From: Carassius auratus
Taxonomy: Eukaryota > Chordata > Actinopteri > Cypriniformes > Cyprinidae
Reading direction: 5' to 3'
NCBI RefSeq assembly: GCF_003368295.1
Contig: NC_039245.1
Span: forward strand, 13,459,963 to 13,523,962
DNA length: 64,000 bases
Shown in pieces: positions 23,843 through 36,200 of the stretch. The position numbers and the translations under genes are program-made. The notes under the pieces are model-generated. The model was given only the letters and a program-made list of their open reading frames with translations. It was not told the origin of the DNA and made no database searches. Positions within the stretch are counted from its first letter, which is position 1. Each line of letters opens with the position of its first letter.

Positions 23843-24890
23843 ACACCTCTACTGGAATGACAGTGACATCCGCGCCAGTATCAATCTTAAACGGCACACA
23901 TTTGTGTCTAATGTTTAAGTTTACCATCCATGGTTCGCCAGTACCTGTGATGCTGCCAAGAAATATAGGGTCCCCCTCACACACTTCACGCACAGTTTTT
24001 GATGATGTGCACACCCGCTTGTAGTGCCCTTTTTTCCCACAGGAGTGACATTTTACGTCATTTGCTGGACAGTCACGTTTTGCGTGTGCTGGGGAGCTAC
24101 CACACTTATGGCACTGGTTGCTATTCATCTTACTGGAGTGTACTATATGTGATTTCTGTTTAGGACCATTTCCTTTTTGGGGTCTCCCAACGTTATACTT
24201 TCCTTTGTACACTCTGTCGACAGAGCCCGCATCTGCAGTCACAGTGTCTGTCACACTTCTCAGCGCAGCTTGCTGTCGTTTCACCTCCTCACTTTGCCGC
24301 GCCATTGCTATTGCTTTTTCCAAGGTCAGCTCATGATCCAGCTGCATACGCTCAGACAGCCGTTTGTCAGCCAACCCCACAACGAGCCGATCCCGAATTA
24401 GCTCATCATGTAATGCTAAATAATTGCAATGTTCAGCCAGAGCATACAAAGCTGTCACAAATGAATCAACAGTCTCATTTTCCTCCTGTTTACGCATATT
24501 GAAACGTGCCCGTTCGTAAATTACATTTCTTCTCCCAACGAAATGTGCCTCAAAACCTGCTTTTACTGCATCATACTTTGTTTTGTCAGCGTCTGCCAGT
24601 GGTAACCCACGGAGAATATCATCCGCCTCATCTCCCATGCAGTAAATGAAAGTATTCACCTGATTTTCATCCGAGTTTTCTTGCAGGTTGCTCGCCAATC
24701 GGAACCGTTCAAACCTCCGGATCCATTTTGCCCATTCTTGTGGTTTAGAGAAGTCGAACGGCTCAGGCGGCCGTATGCTGAAAGTAGCGCTCGGTCCCGC
24801 TGCTCTCGGTGCAGCGACCGCATTATCTCCGCCATCCATTTCAGCTCGCACGTTCTTCCCACGTCTACGGGCTTCGCGAGCAAAACTCAA
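23742..24890 (-). CDS. gag: gypsy element 1 gag-protease
   Basis: Starts MSFAREARRRGKN and contains a capsid-like helical region (EWAKWIRRFERFR, FIYCMGDEADDIL). Two zinc knuckles follow (CHKCGSSPAHAKRDC and CHSCGKKGHYKRVC), then an aspartic protease with FKIDTGADVTVIP. The frame goes off at about 23790, where the true continuation (FGPGQDPLDVVGVASLLLK) lies in another frame at 23627-23842. A TGA then separates that piece from pol. So one indel plus one nonsense change interrupt what would be a continuous gag-pol. Gag packages the RNA; the protease would mature the products. Confidence 0.9.
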   Translation of the reverse strand: MSFAREARRRGKNVRAEMDGGDNAVAAPRAAGPSATFSIRPPEPFDFSKPQEWAKWIRRFERFRLASNLQENSDENQVNTFIYCMGDEADDILRGLPLADADKTKYDAVKAGFEAHFVGRRNVIYERARFNMRKQEENETVDSFVTALYALAEHCNYLALHDELIRDRLVVGLADKRLSERMQLDHELTLEKAIAMARQSEEVKRQQAALRSVTDTVTADAGSVDRVYKGKYNVGRPQKGNGPKQKSHIVHSSKMNSNQCHKCGSSPAHAKRDCPANDVKCHSCGKKGHYKRVCTSSKTVREVCEGDPIFLGSITGTGEPWMVNLNIRHKCVPFKIDTGADVTVIPVEVFEEIFNKDPPTLKDATRPLLWSRARSLRCCGSC

Positions 24891-24913
24891 TCAGGTAACA
24901 CGTCAAACTACAG

Positions 24914-24927
24914 CACTTCTGACACCA
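24914..24927 (-). promoter_or_regulatory. tRNA-Leu primer binding site of gypsy element 1
   Basis: Directly inside the 5' LTR the minus strand reads TGGTGTCAGAAGTG, complementary to the CACTTCTGACACCA 3' end of vertebrate tRNA-Leu. Fourteen bases match. Confidence 0.8.
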
Positions 24928-25095
24928 TGTCGCGTCTTTTAAATGAAGACTCTGGATTCAAACTGTATGAACGTGTTCACTTTACTTTCTTTAGGCAACG
25001 TTAAACATACATAACTTACTGGCGCTTCCTCGTCGCCTTCCTTGTGACATCATCAACCTCTCGCCAACCTAGAACACCATAGCAACAACACCACA
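24928..25095 (-). repeat. 5' LTR of gypsy element 1
   Basis: 168 bp, identical by eye to 18604-18771. The adjoining 25096-25100 ATTAA completes the target-site duplication. Confidence 0.95.
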
Positions 25096-25450
25096 ATTAA
25101 TACTTATTTTAAAACATATATTATACACATAAAACACTTAATATTTAATAGTATTTCATTACTTTGATTGCATTTATATATTATACTTTAAAGAAAGCAT
25201 TTGCATGTGTTTTACAAAAAGCATTTTTTAACATGTTTTAGCCTGAGTTTTTGTAGCATTTACACAGTTCTGACTAGAAGGCGTCACTAGCGTGTGGTGT
25301 TTCGAGCACTTTGAAACAGTGAATCATTTTGCGCAGCAATTGGTTCAGTTGAGTCGAAGCTTTGAAAAAGTTCGTTTCTCCCATCACTAGCTGGAGGTTA
25401 ATTATTGACATTAACGAGCTCAATGAATTCCTCCAATTAAAAGCGTTTAA

Positions 25451-25458
25451 ATATAAAT
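25451..25458 (+). promoter_or_regulatory. TATA-like element of A2M copy 2
   Basis: ATATAAAT lies about 110 bases before the start codon, a fitting distance for a short 5' UTR. It is the best TATA match between the gypsy LTR (ending 25095) and the ATG. Confidence 0.4.
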
Positions 25459-25569
25459 GTCATCAGACCAGCTGATTGAGAGTCACTAGAGCAGTAGAAG
25501 TACTGCAGGGTTTCTGAAAGAGGCACTTGATTTGATTCTAGTCTTGGATTATCATCATTATCCACAGTT

Positions 25570-28239
25570 ATGAATGAGTTTTGTGTTTGGAAAGGGCTCA
25601 TTTTAGTCCTTTTTCTCTTTGCTGTTGATGGACAGAGATCAGGACCGTGAGTAAATGGGGTTTGAAATGAGAAATAAAATGTCTTTCTGTTTTAATGTGA
25701 TTTCTCAAAGTTTGTTTTAAGTCTCTATTATGCAGCCTACTTCTCTTATACATTTACATGAATGTGTGCTGATCGGACTTCTGACCTTCTATTGAACGTG
25801 TTTGTTTCCACAGATCCTTCTTGGTGATGTTTTCTGCAGTGATAGAGTCTGGCTCTAATGCCAAATTGTGTGCAAGTCTTCTAAAACCCAATGAGAGTCT
25901 TGCAATGAACATCTTTCTGGTTGATGACCAGAACCAGACAACACCGCTTGCGCAGCAGAGTTCTTCAACCGCGTTTCACCGTTGTTTTAGTTTCCAGGTC
26001 TGTCTCAGTGTGGCATATGCAGTGTTTTTTCTTTCCTGTATTAAAGTGTTTCTCTACAGGCTCCAAAGGTAGATGGAGAATTAGTGCAGAAAGTGAGGGT
26101 GGTTCTTCAAGGGAGGTTCTTCAAAATGACTGAAGAGAGGAAAGTCATGTTCAGAAGTTACCTGCCTCTGACCTTCATCCAAACAGACAAACCCATCTAC
26201 AACCCAGGACAAATGGGTGAGCTACAAATGACCCTTGTATTAATATTAGAAGTGATCAGAACTTGTAGTGTAACAGACTTTGTACACCTTCAAGTGCATT
26301 ATGTAATCCAAGTGAGCTGTTTCTCTTCTGCAGTGAACTTCAGGGTTCTGACCATGGATGCTAAATTTGTTCCTCTTAATCAAATGGTAAAGCCTGAGCT
26401 GCTTCTGGTCTTCCAGGATTTTAAATAGAAGTTGCCTAATGTTATATTTGTCTTTACAGTACAGTCTAGTGGTGGTGGAGGTGAGAACTTGTTCTGGACC
26501 AAGTCTTTGGATAGATACAACACTGGTTCACCTTTACATGTTCTTTGTGGTTTTACTGTTCTTTCTTGGGCTTGCATCCTATTCAAAGCTTTTTCCCTCC
26601 AAATAGGACCATAATAAGAACCGGATCGGTCAGTGGACAAATGTTTCCTCAACTGGGTGGATATTGCAGCTTTCTCACCAGTTAAACCCTGAGGCTCAGG
26701 TTGGGATGTATGCTCTGAGGGCTTTTATTGGTGACCGTATGATCTCTCAGGATTTCGAGGTGAAAAAGTATGGTAAGTTACCACATGATGTGCAGTGGGT
26801 AGTCTTGATGACTGACTGGGGTCCTAATTTAAAGCCTTGGCTTCTGGTTTAGTTTTACCCAAGTTTGACGTCACCTTGACCACACCACCGACGCACAGTG
26901 TGGGACATGGGGAACTGAAAGTTGAGGCTTGTGCCAAGTAAGTGTGAGCTCTTATATTCTTGACTCTTTGGTTTGTGATCTTGTTCCTTAACCCTTTACT
27001 CCCAGATACACGTTTGGGCAACCTGTACCTGGTCAAGCGTTGGTGGAAGTGTGTCGTGAGCCGTTCCCGTTTCCTGTGGTACCTGGTGTGTCTCGTGTGT
27101 GTCTTAACAAAACCGCTATGGTATGGCACTGTACAGAGCAGGGTTAGGATTTTTTTTCTCTTTTTTTTTTTTTTTTTCTGCATGTCTACCCCTAAATCTG
27201 ACCACCTTTTTTGTTCTGCTACCAGATGAACAACACTGGTTGTGCTTCCGTTACCATCAGTACGTTAGAGTTTTTCACCACCAATTTTGAATTGATGCTG
27301 CAAGATTCCCTCCTCCTCAACGTGAACGTCACCGAAGAGGGAACTGGTGAGCAACTGGCTGATTTGAACCAGTGACCAGTGTTTTTTTTATTTTTTATTT
27401 TTATTCCGGTTTCCTCCCAGGTGTAATGATGTCGAAATCCACAACCATATTAATTACATACGAAATTGGCAAGGTCTCATTTTTGGACCTCCCAGATTTC
27501 TTTAACTATGGATCAGTGATCAATGGAAAGGCGAGTAAAGCATCTCTTAGACCGTCCTCATTGGATCCCTTTCCTAACCTTTCCATCCCAACAGATCTCT
27601 GCATCTTATTATTATTATGATGGCCTTCTTCCACTTGCAAGGGAGGCAGTTTATCTCCTGGATGGTAACCAAATGCCCAACAAACTGCTGCTGAATCTGA
27701 CTACGGACCTGAATGGAGTGGCTTCTTTCTCCCTCAACACAGCTGACTTCCCTAAAGCTGATCTGAATCTAGTGGTACTATTTGCCTACCTATTCAGAGG
27801 TGGAAGGTGGTGAATTGCGTTTACTCGTGTTACTATTACCCCCCCCCCCCCTTTTTTTTAAAGCAGCATGAAAACGAAGACTTGCGTTTTAGACCCAATA
27901 TGGTATTTTTCTATTTTGACAAGTAATTGTAATTTGCATCTCCTGAAAGCAATGACTGTGTGGAGTTCCTGAATTAACATTTGAATGATTCGGTTCAATC
28001 CTTTTTTATAAATTTTCATTTAAAGTGTGTTGGGGGTGTACCCAGGGGCGCTGCACAAGAACCCGGGGCCCTATGCATAGGCAGTCCTAATGCCCCTCCC
28101 CCCTTTAAAAATATATATTCCAGACTTGTCAAGGGCCCTCTCTTCCTTTGGGGCCCTGGTAATCCGTACTGGTTTTACCCAGAGTCCGACGCCCCTGGGT
28201 GTAACATGTAACAAAGTAATTTTTACTGCGTAAGTGTGC

Positions 28240-28286
<47 letters not shown>

Positions 28287-30206
28287 TATATATATATTTT
28301 TTTTTTAAATGGTACTGGAGTAGACTTTTTCATACTTTCCACCTCTAATTCCACATTGTTCAATTTGTTCTGTTCTTCAGGCAAGTGCAACATCAGAGAA
28401 TTCTTATGGTCCTAAATTGCCCTACTTCAGAACAGAAACGAGGAATGTGCCGCTTTTCCAAACTGCTACGGACTACCCAACGTTTAGTGAACTGACTATA
28501 GGGAAGCTTGAGCAGCCGCTGAAATGTGGTGCCAAGTATCCAGTGACAATCAATTATTCTTTTGTTGGAGAGACTGGTGACTACAGTGCCGACATCGTCT
28601 ATATGGTGAGTGGATGCTGGTTTTGATGACTGCACTTGTTGGTTCTCTTTTTGGCACCTCTTATGCCCCAGTCTGTCTCTTGTCAGGTCTTGTCCAAAGG
28701 AGTGATCGTCCTGCATGGATTTCAGACCGTTCAATTGAGGGCCCTGAATGCACCAAGTGGCACAGTGTCGTTCCAGCTGTCTGTCGGTGTCGATATGGCT
28801 CCAGTAGTGCAGATTCTGGCCTTCTGTGTTCTGCCCAGTGAGAATGTGGTTGCTGCTAGTGCAGCTTTTGACACTGAAATGTGTTTCCAAAACCAGGTGT
28901 GTGGACCTCTAGCACCTCTACTCTGTGGGTTGTGGCAGCATGTCCTTCAGCTTGAGCTTGTTCTTGTTCCAGGTGTCTCTGCAGTTTTCTCCCCCTACAG
29001 CTGTTCCTAGTGAGGGAAGTGTTTTGACTGTGTCTGCTCAAGCAGGATCCCTGTGTGGCCTCAGTGCTGTTGATCAGAGTGTTCGGATCATGGAGCCAGG
29101 AAGACGTCTGAATGCTGAAGGGGTATCCATGTGCATTTCATTAGTCTTGTCAGACTTGAACTGACATCCAGGTTAAGTCTCAGAATTTGAGTTATGCAGA
29201 TGGATAATTGGACCGACCAAAGCTATTGTAGCATACCAAACATTACTTTGCATGCAACATGTCAAACTATTATTTGATGGTCCGAGGTGATTCACTGACT
29301 TCTGATTCAATCGCTGGTTTAATTGGATTCGCATCCATTGCTCTCATGCCTATTAGGAAAAATTGTACCTACACCAATTTTCACCAATAGTCCTATTCAG
29401 ATATGCATCTTTATAATTCATGGACTCACTAGTATCCACACCTAAGGTTGGACTTCCTGAGATTTATTTAGGGTGTTATACTACTTGCAGCCACTGGGTG
29501 CCATCAAAACTTTTTTTTTTTTTTTTTTTATTCATTTGTCACATGTTTAAACCTGTCGATTACAAAACCACCAAATATTGTATTGAAACTCAGACCTATG
29601 TGACTTAAAAAAAAAAACCTAAGTGCTGCCTGCCTTTTTATTTATTTTTTTTGGCACGTCTGTGAGCGGTATTTCACCAATGTGCAATGGCTGTATCTTT
29701 CTGCTTTGTATCCGTTGTCTCAGTTTTAATCACTAAACTTAACAGGCCTTTGGATGAGACTAAAGAGTTTAACACTCCGTAGCTTGCTACATGTCCATCT
29801 GGCTTTCCTCTTAAACTGCTCAGTGAGGTGTGTTTGAACTAACACTTCCCTCCCCTTCCATGTTTTTAGGTGTTCAACCTGCTCCCGGTACGATCTCAAT
29901 CCTATTATCCGTTTCCTGTTGAGGATGAACAGGAGTGCCTGAATGTTCGACCCCGTCGAGCTGTTCCTACAGACCAAGCTTATGAAGCTTTCCAGGTTGG
30001 AAGTAGTTCGCAGTCATTTAGTGGCTGAATACTGATTGATTCTTCAAATTTCTTTATGCTTTGCTTTGACAGAGTGTGGGGATGAAGGTTGCAACAAATC
30101 TGGCTGTCCAAGAACCTAACTGCCTGACCTACAGAGGCCTGAATTACTATCGCAACTTCCGTGGCTTTTTAGGTTCTTGATCTAGATCACCCCCCCCCCC
30201 ACCCCC

Positions 30207-30237
<31 letters not shown>

Positions 30238-33200
30238 GTATCGTGCTTTCTACAATGGACCCCTTAAAAGTTTGTAAACAGTTTGTCTCTGGGTGGGGCT
30301 TAGCTGGAGGCAAAAAGAGGTGTGGACGCAATGTTGACAAGCGTAAGCTAGCACGTTTAAGGAGGGATTTATTAAATCTGGATACAGAAGGAGGTTCGGA
30401 ACTGTCCGAATCTGTACAGTCACTGACTCTGCGGGACCGTGACAGCTATTTTTGTAAATCAACTCTCGTGGATGGAAGCAGGCTACCTGAAACGTATGGT
30501 CATATTTAATACTTTTTGGGTGGCTTGGGGAATTGTCAAGGCTTATTTTCTAATGTAACCTATCACTGGACTAACTATGATTAGCAATGTGTATTTTAAG
30601 AGACCATCAAAGGATGGCACACATCTATCGCTGTATTTTTAACTTTTAAACTAGCTAGTGCGCTGAAGGTTGGCGACTTCTCACCTATAAAACAGAAACT
30701 TGCTGATTTACTAGATAAAACCAACACACCAGTTCATATGCATGGATTATTTGACCTGATATGAAGTGTGCACTTCAAACACAAGCTTTATGATCCTCTC
30801 TGTCCAGTCTGTACGCCGTGTTGCATTCAACCACAATTGTCTTGATTTCTGTGACGGAATGTCTGCCGTGATCCGGTAAAACTTTAGTTTTGAAACTCAA
30901 GTGCTTTTCCTTCTATTCTGGCATACAAAAACACAAGACATTTTAAAGTCAAAACCTCAAACTTTTAGTGCACCTGCTATGAGTGTTGCCTTTGTTTTGC
31001 CTCCAGCTAGAGCAGTGACTTAGGCGATTTTCAAGGGGTCTATACAAATCACTGCAAAGCAACTTCACAGATTAAGTTGGAAGTTTAATGTAGGTAGTTA
31101 CTTCTCTATGGCCAACCGATGATCAAGGTTTACACCTCCTTGTAACTGTATGGCTTCTTTAGAACCTCAGCCAAGGTGGTATAAAAGTACCATGTACTGT
31201 ACACAGTTGACCCCCCCCCCCCCCCCAAACAAAAAGCATGTCTCATTGTTATATGGTGCTTTTCCATTGTACAGTGAGTCTTACTCAAATTTAGTTCTTG
31301 CTATATGATGGCATGGTGCACAGTCCTGACTTGTCCATTCATTTATAGGCTTAGACAATCCTCGTGTGGCTTCTGCAATCGAGGTGGCTGGTGGTGATGA
31401 CGGCTCCCCCTTTGACGTGACGGTCAGGACTTACTTTCCAGAAACCTGGATCTGGCAGCTTGCTCAAGTGGGGTAAGTGAAGAATCTCATTTCAGCAAAC
31501 TTGAGCCCTGTCCACGAACATGGGCATCTTCAAAACTGCAGCTTTTTCTATTCAGTTTGGTGCTTTTGAAGCACACCTGCAGTATTGGGTCACTGAAACG
31601 AAACCCTCTTGAACCACTGCCAAAATGAGTATTCGGAAACGATGCAACTGGAGATTTTTGGCTTGTCACATTGGGGTGCACTGTTAGTTCCTCTTTACAT
31701 GACAAGTCTGTAATTGGCCATTGTGACTTTATGTTTGGGTTTATATTGCCACTTGTTGGATTGGCATGCTATTGACAGCACTTCAGGGTCTTTGCATTTT
31801 CATGTGGACCAGGGTTTTTTTGGGGGGTTGGGTGTATGGTGTGTTAAGATTAACTCTGCTGGGCTGTGGTCCTCCAAGGAACTGCGGTTGACCTCACTGA
31901 TCTTCTGGTGTGCTCTTCAGAAACACTGGATCCACAAAAGTTAATCTGACTGTTCCTGACACCATCACCACATGGGAGACGGAGGCATTCTGTGTGTCCT
32001 CCAAAGGCTTTGGCTTGGCTCCTCCTGTTCAGCTGACGGTCTTCCAACCCTTCTTCCTGGAGCTCTCCCTGCCTTACTCCATCATCCGTGGAGAGTCTTT
32101 TGAGCTGAAGGCCACAGTCTTCAACTACCTGTCCAAGTGCATCATGGTCTGGATTCGTATTTATTAGTGTAATGGGTGTTTGAATTCGGTTAGAGATGTG
32201 CAAGCTGATAGCATCTCATTGCTCCAGTCTTTCACAGAAAGATGTAGCCTATTGTAATGCTGTTAGAATTAGCAATACCAAATACAGGGCCACCTTCCAT
32301 GAGTCTCGTATTCCATGAAAACTAAACCATATCATGTGCAAGAATGATTTCAGTTTAATTTCGGTCACCACTATGAACTGCCCACCACTTAATCTGGACA
32401 ATTCAGTTGACATTCTCCCTGACAGGCCTAAACCAGCCAAGTTGCTAGCGCACAAATGCCATCCCAGAAAACGAAGCTTTTCAAGATCACACCCTAAAAA
32501 TCCATAGAGGAATCTTGTCTTTACTCAATGTGCACTAATGTAATTCATCGGCAGGTTAAAGTGACGCCAGCTGCTTCCTCGGACTTCAGTCTTCGACCTT
32601 TTAATGATCCGTATTCATCCTGTCTCTGTGCCAGTGGGAGAAAGACCTTTAAATGGATTCTCTCCGCATCGGTCCTTGGTCTGTTTTTCATGGTTTGTCT
32701 TCTAAATTGAGTATGAGTTGTTGCTCACTTCCCGTCTGTATTATAGGATCCGTAAATGTGACTGTCAGTGCTCAGGCTGATCAATCCCAGGTTCGATGTG
32801 GCACTGAAGTTGTTACCGTGCCAACAAGAGGACGCATTGACATTGTTACTGAAAGTCTACTTGTTCTGGTAAGCGTTAACCAGCTTTCTGGAGTTTGATC
32901 ATGGAGCTCATGCAGTTTTACTGATTTGGTGCACTTCTGCTCTTTTTTTTTTTTTTTTTTATAGCCTGAAGGAGTTGAAAGGATCTTCACCCAGAGTTGG
33001 TTATTTTGTCCAAAGGGTTTGTTTGCACTCAGTGACTTTCTAAGTGCATTCTCCTTGTACCAGTAAATTGTAGTGCCTGGTTTTTCACTCTGTCTGCTAT
33101 GTAGTGTTTTGAGTATAAAAGTGTTCCCACTGTACATGGTTATGGTCTATCAGTGCATTCCAGGAGCATGCAGCACATTGTTCATGGTGAAAAATGAGCA

Positions 33201-36200
33201 TGTACTGACTTATTTCACAACATGATGTAACAGGCTTTTGGGCTAGACTGTAAAATGATGGAAAAGTGCACTTTTAAGAAGGCAACAGATTCACTTGTGG
33301 TGGTAGAAACCTTTTCAAGACTCGGGAGATTGTCTGAAATAAGACTTAAATGTGAAGGAGGGCACGAGTTGACCTTGTCAGTGGTGCGTTTATTTTAAAA
33401 CATTTGGCTTTAACGCAATATGTAGGCTTTAAGTATTTTGCAACTTGGTTTTTAAATCCTAGTCAAATGCATGAAGGCGTTGTTTGAGTTTAAACCAAAT
33501 GTCTGTGACCTGTTACAGTACTTTGAGGACCTGGCTTCTGGACCGTATATGTAACCCAAATGGGCTGCATGTGCTCTGCAGACAGTGTGTAAAACTGGTG
33601 TAACCTAGCGCTCTGCGCTGATCTATTCTGTTTTGGTCCACAGGGAGCGTCCTTTCAGAAGATGTGTCTCTGACGCTTCCAACAAATGTGATCCAGGGAT
33701 CTGCCAAATGTTCCGTTTCAGTCCTTGGTAAGGCACTGATTATTAACTTTTGGTTTCTGAGGGTTTTTGGGTTTGATTGTTTTTCTTCCTCTTAGGGGAC
33801 CTAATGGGTCGTGCACTAAATAATCTTGATGGCTTGCTACAGATGCCATCTGGCTGTGGAGAACAAAATATGATAATTCTTGCTCCCAATATCTACATCC
33901 TGCAGTACCTGGAAGGCACTGCGCAGCTCACCCCAACCATCCGACAGACTGCCACTGGTTACCTTCAGAGCGGTACAGATGACCAAATCCTACAAGTCCT
34001 ACTCCTCAGGGTTCATTTGGGATAATGTGAATCCTGACCAGGGTTTTTTTATTTTTTGACTTCAACAGGATACCAAGGACAGCTAAACTACAGGCACAGT
34101 GATGGTTCATACAGCACATTTGGCTACGATGCACCCAATACATGGTGCGTTTCATTCCATTCTTTTATTGTGCATTGAATTGGGACTTTTTAATGTGGCT
34201 CTTTTTTCCATGGCCAGGTTGACCACCTTCGTCATGAGGTCTTTTGGCCTAGCAAGGCGTTTCATCTTCATTGATCCCAGTGTCCTCAAGAGCGCACAGG
34301 ATTGGTTGATCAGCAAGCAGGGTTCAGATGGTTGTTTCATGCAAGAGGGAACTCTGTACCACATTGACATGAAGGTGCATGTTTCTTTAAATGTGTTGTA
34401 ACTGATCTGAAGTCTACGTCTGACCTAAAGTGTCATGCTGCTCCGTTTTTAGGGTGGTGTTGGTGATAATGTGACCATGACGGGCTACGTTGTTGCATCA
34501 CTCCTTGAAATGGGCATCCTTGTCACGGTAAAACATTCCTGCCAGTAGTTTATAAAAGCTCCTTGATGACCTTCCAGATGTGTAGTCCAGTAATTCCTGG
34601 AGTCCCCTCAACATTGCTTGTTTTCCATGTATTAAATGGCCTCCAGAAACTTTGTTTGGAACCACTGGTGTAGTGACCCTTTCTGCTTTGCTTTCAGGAT
34701 CCGGTCATCACCAATGCTCGGTCTTGCTTGAGGCCTATCGTTGGGAACCTGGGAAACACTTACATGACGGCTCTGCTTGCCTACACCTTCAGTCTGGCTG
34801 GAGAGACCAGCACTCGAGCACGGCTTTTAACTGCCTTGAAGAACGTTGCCATTTCTGAAGGTGAGGTTCACTAGTCTCTTGATGTTCAGGTTCTTTGGCA
34901 TCAACTTTCTGTCCTCTCTCGTCCTAAGGCAACAAGCTCCACTGGTCTCAGACGTCATCTGGTGACACTCTGGCGGTGGAGATCAGCTCGTATGTGCTGC
35001 TAGCGGTTCTCTCTGTACAGCCTCTCACGACCACTGATCTGAGCTATGCTAACCGCATTGTCAACTGGCTTGTGGCCCAGCAGAACCCTTATGGAGGCTT
35101 TTCCTCCACCCAGGTGAGACCGCACACCAAACAAGCACAAATGATATCGGAGGCTTTTTTTTTTTTTTTTTTTTAAATCTCCTGTTTATTTTTAGGACAC
35201 TGTGGTGGCTCTTCATGCTCTGTCTCTGTTCGCCACTAAAGTGTTCAGCCTGGAGGGCTCCAGCACTGTTACTTTACAGTCCTCTGTGGCAGGAGAGGTG
35301 TATAACTTTGATGTGAATCGGGACAACAGGCTGCTGTATCAGGAGAAGCGGCTGAAGAATGTTCCTGGCAGATATAGTGTTCAAGCGAAGGGCTCCACAT
35401 GCGTGTCTGTGCAGGTTCGTAAACTTCATCTGCTTCTATGCTTGTCCCAGTTCTTGTCACGTGTGGGTTTATTTTATGTACTACACCAGGTTGCGTGTTT
35501 CTACAACATCCCGACACCCATTAAAGTTTCCAGTACACTTGGTGTTGAAGTGAAGGTGGCAAGAGACTGCAGAGTGCGTGGAGCTGATCTCATGCTGAAC
35601 ATCACTGTGACGTAAGAACCACTTTGATTCATGTTTGACCCTTAACTCTTTACACAGCTGAGCCAAGACTTCTCTGTGCTTACTCAATTCTGTAACCGTG
35701 TCACACAAAAGCCAGTCTGAATGTAGTTCTCTCCCACCTCTGCCCCCAATATTAATGCATATGATTTGTGCGTGGGGGTTTTTTTTTTTTTTTTTTTTTT
35801 TTAAATCCCACCTCTGAGCAGCATGAAGCCATTTTTCTTTGTGGTTGCACCCAATTGCTAAGTTAACTTTTCTCTTAGGTACAATGGCGCAAAACCAACT
35901 ACGAACATGGTTATCGTGGACGTTAAACTCCTGTCAGGTTTCACAGCAGATACGTCACTGGTTCGTATGTTTTAAGATGACTTGTATGTAAAGTCCCAAG
36001 ATGCTTGAAGCTGCTTCCGATATTAAACCATTTTCCCTTCTCAGCTTGGATCTCCACCAGATTCATTTGCTCCACTAGTGCAGCGGGTTGATGCTGGAGA
36101 TGACCATGTGCTGGTGTATCTGAAAGGGGTGAGATGTGCACAGAGTAGGTTCTCTATCTTCCCCTTCATGTGTGCTTATGTGCTTCTCCATCCCTCCTGT

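Larger units (their letters stand above)
18604..25095 (-). mobile_element. Ty3/gypsy LTR retrotransposon 1
   Basis: Two 168-bp LTRs beginning TG and ending CA bound the element, flanked on both sides by the 5-bp duplication ATTAA (18599-18603 and 25096-25100). The minus strand carries a tRNA-Leu primer site, gag-protease, and pol with protease/RT/RNase H/integrase order, and a polypurine tract next to the 3' LTR. The LTRs appear identical by eye, implying recent insertion, yet a frameshift and a stop interrupt the junction of protease and pol, and a hAT element sits between integrase and the 3' LTR. The pol resembles proteins often named K02A2.6-like in fish. The element ends 475 bases upstream of the A2M copy 2 start codon, in opposite orientation. 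Confidence 0.95.

Noticed and set aside
28393..28890. 165-codon minus-strand frame over A2M exons 12-13
   Set aside because: Antisense shadow of well-supported A2M exons.
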